Shown here: positions 54,597 through 62,814 of the stretch, piece by piece
Position numbering within the stretch: the first letter of the stretch is position 1
How the letters are laid out: the number at the start of each line of letters is the position of its first letter
Source of the DNA: Blastomussa wellsi
Lineage: Eukaryota; Cnidaria; Anthozoa; Scleractinia; Plerogyridae
Reading direction: 5' to 3'
Length of the DNA: 64,000 nt
NCBI GenBank assembly: GCA_947652115.1
Contig: OX393563.1
Coordinates: forward strand, 28,190,656-28,254,655
Made by a program: the position numbers and the translations under genes
Notes under the pieces: model-generated
What the model was told of the DNA's origin: nothing
The model's input: only the letters and a program-made list of their open reading frames with translations
Databases searched by the model: none

Positions 54597-55265
54597 ATGG
54601 TTGTGCTTACTATTTCTACGTCTTCTAATCCATGCACCGTCTATTTTGACAACCTGATTCCAGAGGCCTCTTTCGTAAGGCTGTTGTCTTGTTCACTTCA
54701 AAATTCGTGGCATAATTTCAAAAACGATGGGGTAATTGCAATGTCTGATCCAGATGGTAAACGGGCTGTTCCCATTACATTCCCCAGGGGGCACTGCACT
54801 CTTGAAAGTATGGCTCAAAATATTGAACATGCTTTCGCTAAATTTAATGTAAAACTTCCCACTAAAATCAATACACCAGCTGGCGCAATGGTAGTTGACA
54901 ACTTTGGGGATAAAAAAATAACTCTTGACGATGACTTAGGCAATTTTCTTGGCTTTTCCCGCATTTTGTTTTTTAGAACTTTCGTCAAACGGCTTCGAAT
55001 ACCGACTACTTACTTTGTCCATTGCGACTTGGTTGACCACAATCAAAATTTGGTCAATGGCAAAGCTTCAACCCTTCTTGCAAAGTTTGATATCCGAGTG
55101 GAAGCTTTCCAAAAAGTCAACTATCAAACGGGCGAACAGCTGCCCTTTCGTGTCGCTTCGTCTGACAAATATGTCCACAGCGTTACGCTTTCAGTCAAAG
55201 ACGTGGACGGAGAGCTTTTTGATTTTAACGATCAACCTCTTGAATTCGAATTGCAAATCATTTGA
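54597..55265 (+). CDS. Polinton B penton-like minor capsid protein (single jelly roll)
   Basis: 222 aa, intact. TVYFDNLIPEASFVRLLSCS, LQNSWHNF, FPRGHCTLESMAQNIEHAFA, DDDLGNFLGFSRI, TYFVHCDLVDHNQNLVNGKA and the end SVTLSVKDVDGELFDFNDQP, LEFELQII. The closing S/T-x-x-V-K-D-x-D-G-x-x-x-D-F-N-x-x-P-L pattern parallels the Polinton A penton end. The start ATGGTT at 54597 is chosen because the conserved beta strand follows directly. A frame-compatible ATG also exists at 54570. It forms capsid vertices. Nearly undamaged, unlike most genes here. Confidence 0.75.
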   Translation: MVVLTISTSSNPCTVYFDNLIPEASFVRLLSCSLQNSWHNFKNDGVIAMSDPDGKRAVPITFPRGHCTLESMAQNIEHAFAKFNVKLPTKINTPAGAMVVDNFGDKKITLDDDLGNFLGFSRILFFRTFVKRLRIPTTYFVHCDLVDHNQNLVNGKASTLLAKFDIRVEAFQKVNYQTGEQLPFRVASSDKYVHSVTLSVKDVDGELFDFNDQPLEFELQII

Positions 55266-55289
55266 AAAAATATAATCTGCTGATATACC

Positions 55290-55830
55290 ATGTCTTCAAC
55301 AAATGTCTTGCAGCCGAGTGCTCCTCCTATTTATCCAGAGCTTCCCCCACCCAAAAAAAAAATGATTCACTATTCCGCGGTTTCTCTTGGCGCTGTATCT
55401 GTCGCCCTGTCTTCCGGAGCCGTAGCAACTTCTGTTACTGGTGTCGGAATTGTGGTTGGAGCGCCTATAGCAGGAATAGCAGCCCTTTCAGGTTTTGCTT
55501 CCACAGGCTTGTCGGTTGTTAACAAGAAGCTAGAAAGGAAAGTCAAAAAGCATACGAAAATTCAAGCTTTGGCTCAAGCAAAGCATGACTCAATCAAAAA
55601 TTCCGTTTCTCAAGCTCTCGGTGATAACAATGTTTCCGACGCTGAATTCAAACAAATAACACGTGAAATTAAAAAAAAAATATCGTGAACTAAAAGAAAA
55701 ACTGCGAGAAAACTTTGCCGATAAACCTTCCGATTCTCCAGATATTGAAACGATAAAAAAACAGATTCGGCACGAACTTCGGGAAGAACTTCGTAAAAAA
55801 CTGTCAGCGTCAAGCGCAAATTTGAACTAA
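55290..55830 (+). pseudogene. Polinton B membrane protein with basic helical tail, one frameshift
   Basis: From ATG 55290: a Pro-rich start (PPIYPELPPPKKKMIHYS), then a long hydrophobic glycine-alanine segment (ALSSGAVATSVTGVGIVVGA and PIAGIAALSGFAST). Next come KKLERKVKKHTKIQALAQAK and SVSQALGDNNVSDAEFKQIT. An A-run at 55670-55680 shifts the frame, and the helical end EELRKKLSASSANLN continues to TAA at 55830. The N-terminal PPxY motif (PPIY) could recruit host WW-domain proteins, as in viral late domains. Related in layout to Polinton A 42020-42534. Confidence 0.6.
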
Positions 55831-56218
55831 ACTTTGAGACAAAAATCTCCCTGAGTGTAATAAAAGCGCACGATAAAATTCCTTCATGATGACGTGAATA
55901 AATACCTTTTCGCCATAGCAAAAACGCATACCTTTTCGCCCTAACAAAATCAAACAAAAAAAAAATTGATTTTGCAAAATCTTTTTCTATGTCGGAAAGG
56001 TATGCGTTTTTGCCACGGCGAAAAGGTATGCGTCTATTGTTCTGCACGTGTTAATCTGTTGTTCTTTTATATAAATATTTAGCAGGCACGTGTCTTCATA
56101 ACAGATTAACACGTACAGAACAGCTTTGTTTCAATTCACCCACGTTCTTGAACTTTCTAAAACCTGTCAGTGTTAAAAATTTTTCTTGCTTGCGAAGAAG
56201 CCGCCGAGTTTGTTCCAG
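55831..56218. repeat. Convergent intergenic region with two large inverted repeats
   Basis: Arms at 55905-55942 and 55998-56030 pair (TACCTTTTCGCC...GCAAAAACGCATACC against GGTATGCGTTTTTGC...GGCGAAAAGGTA) around a loop of about 55 bases. A second pair, 56042-56060 (CTGCACGTGTTAATCTGTT) and 56100-56118, encloses a TATATAAATATT-rich loop. The genes on both sides converge here, so bidirectional termination or 3'-end structures are likely. Origin function is an alternative. Confidence 0.7.
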
Positions 56219-56581
56219 TCACAAGCATTTAAATGCTTTTAGGCAATACTCATAGAATTCGTTACCATCAAAATAATAAGTGTCGCCTAAAAAATGTTCC
56301 ACGCCATTTTCATAACATGTAAAGCAAAAGCCATTTAGCCTGCATCCACAAACGATACCTTTTGTAAACTGGTCACATCTGTGGCAAAAAGAAGCCAAAA
56401 ACTCGTTTTCTTTTAGCGCAAATAACTCGTTATGCACAAATTCAAAACCGTGATCTAATCGCTCATTGACTTTGCTTGCGATGAATTCCTTGCAAATTCG
56501 CTCCCGGAGTTCTGGAGGGAGGTTTTGAATTGACTCGGAAAGATTGCACTTGTTTTCTCCTTCTTGGTTTGGTACAGCCAT
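56219..56581 (-). CDS. Polinton B right terminal gene: F-box-like, Cys-rich protein
   Basis: 120 aa, intact. The first codons are shared with polB because they lie inside the terminal repeat. A start LPPELRERICKEFIASKVNE resembles the leucine-rich L-P-x-E-x-x-x-x-[IL] opening of F-box motifs. Then FCHRCDQFTKGIVCGCRLNG and FCFTCYENGVEHF carry three Cys pairs (CxxC, CxC, CxxC) that could bind zinc. A homolog starts at 63689 in element C. An adapter for host ubiquitin ligase is one possibility, but the F-box call is weak. Confidence 0.6.
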   Translation of the reverse strand: MAVPNQEGENKCNLSESIQNLPPELRERICKEFIASKVNERLDHGFEFVHNELFALKENEFLASFCHRCDQFTKGIVCGCRLNGFCFTCYENGVEHFLGDTYYFDGNEFYEYCLKAFKCL

Positions 56582-56999
56582 GTTTGCGTATATACTTGTG
56601 CTGATATTTCTTCAAATGGAAATATAATTCTGCGACACAATATTAGAAGTGCATGCATTTCTTCAACAGGGAATATTATTTGTGGCTAACCGCTCGCTTG
56701 ACTGGGTGTCACGCTGTTTTGTTTACATAATTATTTGCTTTCACACACACATTAAGCGTTATGGCACTGTTAACAATAACAAGACAAGAATTTGTCAAGC
56801 TCTTTTGTTTACTCGTGTTTTCATAATTATTTGCTTTCACACACACATTAAGCGTGAGGGTTCTGCAAAATATTTGTATGCAGGGCATTACAAAGTCTCG
56901 ACACAAACTAAGTTAGAAAAGCGAGCTTCATTTGTGTCGAGGTTTTGTAATGCCCTGCATACAAATCTGTCGCAGAACCCTCACGGTGTATGTGTGTGT
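56567..56999 (-). repeat. Polinton B right terminal inverted repeat
   Basis: Inverted partner of 45129-45555. On minus it carries the same ATG and first codons, here starting the Cys-rich terminal gene (56581). Confidence 0.88.
56839..56999. repeat. Terminal hairpin at the right end of Polinton B
   Basis: Arms about 56839-56907 and 56931-56999 with the 23-base loop 56908-56930. Same structure as the left end, with a few indels in one arm (TTCTGCAAAATATTTG). Confidence 0.83.
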
Positions 57000-57420
57000 T
57001 CTTAATTTCAGAAAGAAGTTCATAAAATGCATTCAAATACCATTGTTTTATGAATTTAGAAACATCAGAAATATGATCTTTTAGTTTCTTGTAATGATAA
57101 GTCTTGTTGTGATCTAATCTGAATTCTCCTGTAATTTGTTTCTTACACATTTCACAAAAAAAGGCAGAATCATCTTTCAAGAATTTGTCCCTTGATTCTT
57201 TAACTTCTTTCTCATGGGTTCTCAAATATTACTTTCTGCTCCTTTTTGCTGCTTCATTTCTTTCATCTTCTGTTTCGTATTTCTTGGGTCTTCCAATAAC
57301 ACCTTCAGAAGAAACAGCAGCTCTCCATTTTCTCAATCTTTCTCTTTGAGCTTCCAGTATTTCTTCTTCAGTTTACTTGGGCCTTCCTTTTTTTGCTGTT
57401 GCAACTGGTTCTCATCCTAA
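57000..57420 (-). pseudogene. Polinton A zinc-finger/AT-hook-like gene, 5' part (split by Polinton B)
   Basis: From about 57410 on minus: LQQQKKEGPSKLKKKYWKLK, VIGRPKKYETEDERNEAAKR (the G-R-P-K ... T-E-D-E-R start seen also at 44400). A stop near 57228 follows, then RTHEKEVKESRDKFLKDDSA, FFCEMCKKQITGEFRLDHNK with T-Y-H (C-x2-C-x10-H-x4-H zinc-finger-like), then helices to FYELLSEIKN at the Polinton B edge. It continues on the other side at 45128-44926 in the same frame. Broken by one nonsense change and by the insertion. Confidence 0.55.
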
Positions 57421-57844
57421 AAGAGAGGAAAGGTGTCTTTTGGGCTGAAGATGACGAGCTCTATTTCTTCTCTGATATTCAGTCCCACAAATTTCTTTGT
57501 CTGATATATTTCCATATCCAATCTGGTACATTCCTCTATAATATACCTCTCAAAAAACCTATAGGGTTTTTATTTCAAAGTCAATTTTGGGAAATGGCAC
57601 TTTTTTTTCCAATTAAAGAGGGAAGAATTATCATTACAAAGAGGAGAAGCAATGGCTATTTCACATTTCATGCATCGATACCCATGGACATTTTCAATAA
57701 AAAATTGCAACTTTTTGCAATTTTTGTTTTTATAGAGATAAATAAATCTCTTAACCACTTCATTTCCAGTTATAACCGGTTTTTTGTTGAGTCAGCATTT
57801 TTATATAGAAAAGGGGGTTCCCTTAAAAAACATAAGAATAATAT
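57421..57844. other. Possible small leftward gene and AT-rich spacer
   Basis: A minus frame 57570-57758 (62 codons: MVKRFIYLYKNKNCKKLQFF ... YRCMKCEIAI ... KKKCHF) has paired Cys residues that could bind zinc. A long plus frame (57393-57986) is also open, so neither can be chosen with certainty. No family recognised. Confidence 0.3.
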
Positions 57845-58275
57845 TCCTCTTTATTATTCCTCCCTATTAAACAATTTAACAATTTCTCTCCATAAGAGGA
57901 TTAAACCATTTCATATGTTCGCTTCGCTCATACAGAAGCTCCCAATGGCTACTTTTATCCCCATAAATGCTTCTATCTCAATATAAGAGTTTTAAACCGT
58001 TTCAGACATTTTCTCCACATAAATTATTTTAACAGTTATAAGAGTTATTGTATTATATTATTATTATTATTATTTTTTTTTTATAATAAAGTTATAAAAA
58101 TAATTAGTGAATTACGTAGTGGAGAGAAACTATGAAATGGTTTAATCTTCTCAAATAAATCCAGAGCACCTCCGATGACACAAATAGACCCATTCCCAGC
58201 TCTATCCCTTCACTCTCTAAATGTAAGAGGATTAATCCTCCCTATTTTTTCTCTTTATTAAAACGTTTCATGTAA
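57845..58275 (+). promoter_or_regulatory. Regulatory module M3 of Polinton A
   Basis: Third copy of the module, plus orientation: CCTCCCTATTAAACAATTT, TTTCTCTCCATAAGAGGATT, CAGAAGCTCCCAATGGCTAC, ATCTCAATATAAGAG, TTTTCTCCACATAAATTATT, CAGTTATAAGAGTTATTGTA, CGTAGTGGAGAGAAACTATG, CCTCCGATGACACAAATAGA, CCCAGCTCTATCCCTT and AGGATTAATCCTCCCTATTT. A (TTA)n/T-run lies at about 58055-58085. It sits to the right of the leftward zinc-finger gene, so it is upstream of it. Confidence 0.55.
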
Positions 58276-59746
58276 TTATTCAATTTCATTTCTCTACTAA
58301 CAGAAAAACAGTAGTAACAAATATGAGGGTATCCACTAGAAGTGGACAACTCCACCATTCACTTTGTTTTTTTTTCTTTTCCTGGTTCAATTCATATTTC
58401 ATAATATAATTTGTTTCTTGTTCCAACTTCTTTCAAATTATCTTTTAATACTTACTTTGCAACAGCATTTCACTCGACTCTTATATATTATCATTTTATT
58501 CTTATAATTTTCAATATTTCCCACTCACTCTGTTCCTTAGGCTCATACCACATTTTCAAGGGTCGTGTAAAATGCTCATACCCTCACATTTGTTACTACT
58601 GATAATGATTTACCGGTATCGTATGAAACCCTAATAGACGTATATGTATCGTTTACCTTTGAGCGTATTTCTGGACGTCCTGGACTATGTCCGCCATATT
58701 ATTGCCCGATTTCGTGGTCGTACGAGCCCGCGAATCATGCGCATTTCTTCATGTCTGTGGTGCTCCGCTGTAAGTGTATCAAGTCAATGGCTGCCAGTCC
58801 ATACTGAGTGCACGTAACTAGCTGCAGCATATTCCATGGCCGCCACATCAACAGTGTTGCTTTTGGCATCTTTATTGGTGGTGTTCATGACAAGGCGATA
58901 TTTCAAAAACAAATATGATGGCTCTTTGGTATCTGCACATTTTTCTATCTCTGGACCTTAAATGGAACTCCGTTATTGCAGTCCTCTTTTTTTACGCAAA
59001 CAAATCGTAAAATCGTGAAAACGGATCTGCAGATAATTGTTGATAAAACAACTACCAAGATGAACACACAAAAAAGTGATTCAAAAGTTACGGTTCGCCG
59101 ATTGGATAGAATAACACAAATGAATTTTTTTCTCTCCAATCAGGAGGCAGCATGTTGAAAGCTGTTTGAAGCATGCCTGGTAAGACTTTCTCTAGGAGCT
59201 CCTCGTCTTCGCTCCAGCGTTTAATTGTTTTTTTTTCTTTCGTCGATTTAGACTTCCTCTCACCCCCACTTACTTCCCTTGGTTCTCCGAGGATGTCAAC
59301 ACCGTTTAATTTTTACAGATTACTCAGCTTTTTCATTATTTCTTTCTTGCCTTTTGATTATCAGGTTAGCCCTTACATAGAAAACTGAATAATGTTGGCG
59401 GCTACTACGTTAAACTACTTGAAATTATGTTGTCTTTCGCATCTTTGACTGCCGCCAGATGTCTATTTTCGACTCTATTGTCGACTCTTATTTTGCACGT
59501 AAATCAAGAAGAAGTAAACTTCTATTAAAGATCCTTCGGACTATGAAAATGTTGCGTAAGACCCTATCGTGAGACCCTATCAGCTAATGTTTTCAAGAAA
59601 CATTTTGCATCTTCTGTACCAACCCTAGCAAATAACTTTCCCCCCGCTAAGCGCCATTATGGTGACTTTCCTTTCATAAGAGAATCAGCTGATTCTTCGT
59701 TCGCTTTTTAACCTTGTTTCTGCAGAGGCCGTTAGACTAGAAGTTT
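58276..59746. other. Non-coding sequence right of Polinton A, nothing recognised
   Basis: 1.5 kb with no convincing coding frame and no family motif. The right end of Polinton A must lie in or near here, but no terminal repeat was found that pairs with the truncated left side. CGTATAT-type and T-rich tracts only. Confidence 0.4.
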
Positions 59747-59747
59747 A

Positions 59748-59749
59748 TA

Positions 59750-59790
<41 letters not shown>
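59748..59790. repeat. (ATT)n microsatellite
   Basis: About 14 ATT units, ending 5 bases before the first conserved base of element C. The insertion may have targeted this repeat. Confidence 0.88.
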
Positions 59791-59793
<3 letters not shown>

Positions 59794-59842
59794 TAACACA
59801 CAAAAAAGATGAGGGTTCTGGCACAGCTGGTGTAAGGAGTGC

Positions 59843-59931
59843 CAGGGTGTGGCAGGGGGGTGGTGGCTGGGGTGTCTGGGGGGTGGTGACAGGGGTGCCA
59901 GGGGTTGTGGCAGGGGGTTACAGGGGGGTGG
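59843..59931 (+). repeat. G-run-rich tract (potential G-quadruplex) inside the element C terminus
   Basis: In about 90 bases there are at least eight runs of three to six G, for example GCAGGGGGGTGGTGG, GCTGGGGTGTCTGGGGGGTG and CAGGGGTGCCAGGGG. Several overlapping G3+N1-7 patterns can form G-quadruplexes on the plus strand. It replaces the hairpin that Polinton B has at this place. Confidence 0.8.
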
Positions 59932-60001
59932 TTCCAGCGGGTTGGTAGCTTGAGGTGTTCCAAGCGGTGACAAACCAGCCAAGCCAAGCCAAGCGAAAGA
60001 A

Positions 60002-60084
60002 CAAACCAACCAAGCGAGGGAATGGACGGCAAAAAAACGAGTTTCGACCCGCTAGGCGAAACAACAAACCAACCAAGCGAGGGA
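60002..60084. repeat. Direct repeat pair CAAACCAACCAAGCGAGGGA
   Basis: The 20-mer occurs at 60002-60021 and 60065-60084, with related CAAGCCAAGCCAAGC and CAAACCCGCAAAGCGATGGA around it. It is a small array of iterated CCAAGCGA-type words in the terminal region of element C, of the kind often bound by replication proteins. Confidence 0.7.
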
Positions 60085-60157
60085 AGCGACAAAACGAAAA
60101 CACATTTCGACAACAAACCCGCAAAGCGATGGACGGCGGATAGAAGGAAACATATTT

Positions 60158-60296
60158 CCATTTGAAGAAATGCAAGCACTTGCAATATTGTGTGCCAGAA
60201 TTAATTTTCCATTTGAAGAAATATTCGCACAAGCATATTGTGTGCTAAAATTTATATACCATTTGAAGAAATATAAGCACAAGTGTATACGAAAAC
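60158..60296 (+). promoter_or_regulatory. Three 50-51-bp repeats upstream of the first element C gene
   Basis: CCATTTGAAGAAAT starts at 60158, 60209 and 60259. Each is followed by GCAAGCACTTG, CGCACAAGC or AAGCACAAGTGTATACGAAA. The ATG at 60297 follows the last unit. This is the same unit as in both Polinton B ends, so probably a conserved promoter. Confidence 0.6.
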
Positions 60297-60557
60297 ATGG
60301 CAGTATCAAACGAATTTCTGGAAGAATTTCTTGAACAAGAACAAATCCCAGAAAATGAAGACGTACATGGCAGGTTTATGATATCACAAACAAATTACAG
60401 GGAATGGCCTCGTGTATGGTGGATGCTTCCAACCAGAGGAAACCAAAACAACCGAGATATTTTAGCGTTCGCAAGAGAACACAAACCAAAGTACATAGAT
60501 TTGGTAAAAGAAGAACTACATACGTTAAAAAATATTATAGGAGCGGAAAAAAATTAA
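60297..60557 (+). CDS. Stand-alone homolog of the polB N-terminal domain
   Basis: 86 aa: MAVSNEFLEEFLEQEQIPEN, GRFMISQTNYREWPRVWWML, AREHKPKYIDLVKEELHTLK. It matches the first roughly 85 residues of the Polinton B polymerase reading frame (NEFLEEFLEQ, ISQTNYREW-RVWWM, AREN-x-x-KY-DLV) but stops at a TAA where the B protein goes on. No polymerase sequence follows. Either a relic after loss of polB or an independent gene whose domain was fused to polB in the B lineage. Confidence 0.7.
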   Translation: MAVSNEFLEEFLEQEQIPENEDVHGRFMISQTNYREWPRVWWMLPTRGNQNNRDILAFAREHKPKYIDLVKEELHTLKNIIGAEKN

Positions 60558-60709
60558 GTCTACCAAATTTCAGCTACCAAATTTTGTACAAGCAGCGCAC
60601 ACAAGCAGCGGTCCAACAAATTTTTTTTTCGCAAATTTTTCTCACAATTGAACATATGTAGCCGAAAAATATTTGCATATTTTGACAACAAAAAAAACTA
60701 CAGCTACAA
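60558..60709. other. AT-rich spacer upstream of the large element C gene
   Basis: Contains CAAGCAGCGCACACAAGCAGCGG, a short direct repeat, and TTTTTTTTTCGCAAATTTTT. Probable promoter of the gene at 60710 by position. Confidence 0.35.
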
Positions 60710-62805
60710 ATGGCAGTGCAAAAAACATTCGAAAGCATGGGCCTCCGTTGCGAGAAAAACGTGGCCACCCATCTTCTTCTGGAGAACGCCTGGGATAGCA
60801 ACCTCTTGCCGGACATCTCGAAAGTCGACTATCTAGCAGGAAACCTCGGCAAGACACACCTGCAACCACTGCGAGGACTGCCCGCGTTTGGCGACGACAT
60901 CTACGTGTTCGGCTATCTCCACCGCGAAGAGCGCGTTTTCCAAAAAGGCCGCTTTACTTCCACAACAGGCGAGGAAGGTTCCGCAAAACTCGTGCTCGCA
61001 AAAATCGGCCTTGCTGTGCAGGAGAGCCTGGGCACAAGACCGGACGGCAGAAAAAGAAAATACGTGCAGACAAGCATCGTCCACACCCTAACAAAAACAA
61101 AAGGAACCAGCGGAAGCGCGATACGTGCAACAATAGCAGCGATAGAAGCCGACACGTTGCAAAAGGCACAGTCCCACTGGCGCAGGCTGTATCCAGAAGA
61201 CGAGATAGAGGGCTACGTCGTGGCCAAAATCGACGTTTCCGAAATGTCTTTGGAAGATTTGCAGGAAGCGCTGCCAGCTTTCGAACGGCAGCTGCTCGCA
61301 TTCGGTTTTGGAATCTACTCCATCGACTACACGCAAGATTTTTCCGGAGTGTTGGACCGCGAAGTCCTTGTTGCGCACCTAGAATTCGAAGGTTTTCGCC
61401 AGCAGGGCGACTTTTCTGTTGCAATTGGTTCGGAGGCGCCAACGATTCTGCAGAAAACCGACAGTGTGGGGAAGCACGTGTGTACATGGATCTCAAAAAG
61501 AGAAGACCGCACGGCCCGGACAAAAGTATACAACAAGATCACTTCCAACTTCGAAGCGGGCGAGATTCGAGAACCAGTGGGCGGCCATCTTGTCGAGTAT
61601 ACAGACTGCCCAAACGAGCACTTGCGCCGAACTTTCCAACACCCAGATGTCCAAGAGCGCGGATGCACCAGAATCGAAGTTTCGATGTACGGGTGCCCCA
61701 CAAACGAGCTCTCGGGAGAAAGATCCGACCAGGTGCTGCAGGAAACTTTGCCAAAGGTTTCGCCGGAGGGAGAAGGTCTTTTCTTGGTCCAGCCCCCAAG
61801 AAACAATGGGAAAATCTGGCTTCTTGCCTGGACCGCTGCCTCGTTTTGGCGGACCGCCCGCAAGGTCACATATTTGTCGGCTGGTACGTGCACACACAAA
61901 CAGGAAGATTATCGGGGGTGCACGTGCAACCAACCAAAGCGAACGTGGAGGACGACGCGAAATAAGAAAATTCGGTGGTGTGGGCGGCAGGCGACTTTGG
62001 TTTCCGCCCATGAACGATTTTTCAGATCGACCTCCTTTCCACACAGGAAGAAGATGTGGAAATAGGGCCTCTGCGCTGCTACACAAAAGACGAGGAAGCG
62101 AAAACAATATTGGCGGCAAGCAAAGGGCCCTGCCAGCTGCACTCAGGCGCCCCAGACCCCAGTCTTCTTCATCCATCGACAAAAACCGTTTCTTGCGAAT
62201 GGCGGCAAACCAAATGCAGCGCTATTGGGCGAAATGTCTCCAAATTCCAGCTGCAGAAGGCGGGCAAATTTCGACACTTTCCACCAGATCTCGCGAAAAA
62301 GTGTTGCAAGAGTTGCGGGACGCGGCAAGCGCAGAAGAATGGCGAAGACGTTCTTGGGACAAACAAGCGGCCGAGCAAGATGCTCGACGCGCGCGAGAGG
62401 CGAAAAAAAGACGAAGTAGAATTGGCTCGCCGCAAAGCAGAGCTGTCAAGGGTGGGGAACATTGTGCGATCGAAAAGGGTCTGGGTACGAAAAAGCCTAG
62501 AGGTACGGGAGAAGGTGGAAGAATGTTTGCGAGAATCTGCAACCAAAGTTGCGGCGCTTGCACGCGCGAAGTGGAAAGTTGTTGGCGGCAGGCAAACAAC
62601 CAAAGGCAAATTTCGGGTTGTATTGGCAAACGAAGGGAAAATCGCCAACGTGTTTGCAACAAAAGCTCTGCCAAAAATTGTTTCGGAATGCCTCGACATT
62701 TTTGAAAAGACCAAAACGGACTGGTTCGGCAGAACGACTTTCTGGCTTCCTTCTTTATCCAACATCGAAAAGCTCGGAGGTTTAGAAATAGAGATAGGGT
62801 AGCCG
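60710..62805 (+). pseudogene. Large element C gene, candidate replication initiator (unnamed), frameshifted
   Basis: From ATG 60710 a 400-codon frame: TFESMGLRCEKNVATHLLLE, DDIYVFGYLHREERVFQKGR, VVAKIDVSEMSLEDLQEALP, FGFGIYSIDYTQDFSGVLDR, ARTKVYNKITSNFEAGEIRE, ERGCTRIEVSMYGC. Frame changes near 61770-61960 lead through pieces on the same strand to GPLRCYTKDEEAKTILAASK (62056 on), a basic Arg/Lys coiled region and GRTTFWLPSLSNIEKLGGLE. About 700 residues in all. The S-I-D-x-T-x-D-F, V-Y-N-K and T-R-I-E-V-S-x-Y words resemble the catalytic-region layout of plasmid rolling-circle initiators (Rep_trans type). That is only a resemblance. It takes the place of the polymerase. Confidence 0.45.
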
Positions 62806-62814
62806 CAAAGTTTC

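Larger units (their letters stand above)
45129..56999. mobile_element. Polinton B, 11.9 kb, complete termini, nested in Polinton A
   Basis: The 427/433-bp terminal inverted repeats start ACACACATACACCGTGAGGG. Inside are polB, packaging ATPase, hexon-like and penton-like capsid genes plus small genes. No rve integrase and no adenain protease could be found. The flanks do not give a clean 6-bp target duplication (TAAGAA versus TAAAAC on minus, 4 of 6). The Polinton A gene on both sides is the same gene interrupted, so this is a true insertion. Coding is broken by many indels. GC is visibly higher than in Polinton A. Confidence 0.85.

Noticed and set aside
59737..60232. Pro/His/Leu-rich open frames on minus
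   Set aside because: They translate the G-rich tract and the CCAAGC-type repeats, so they are low-complexity artefacts.
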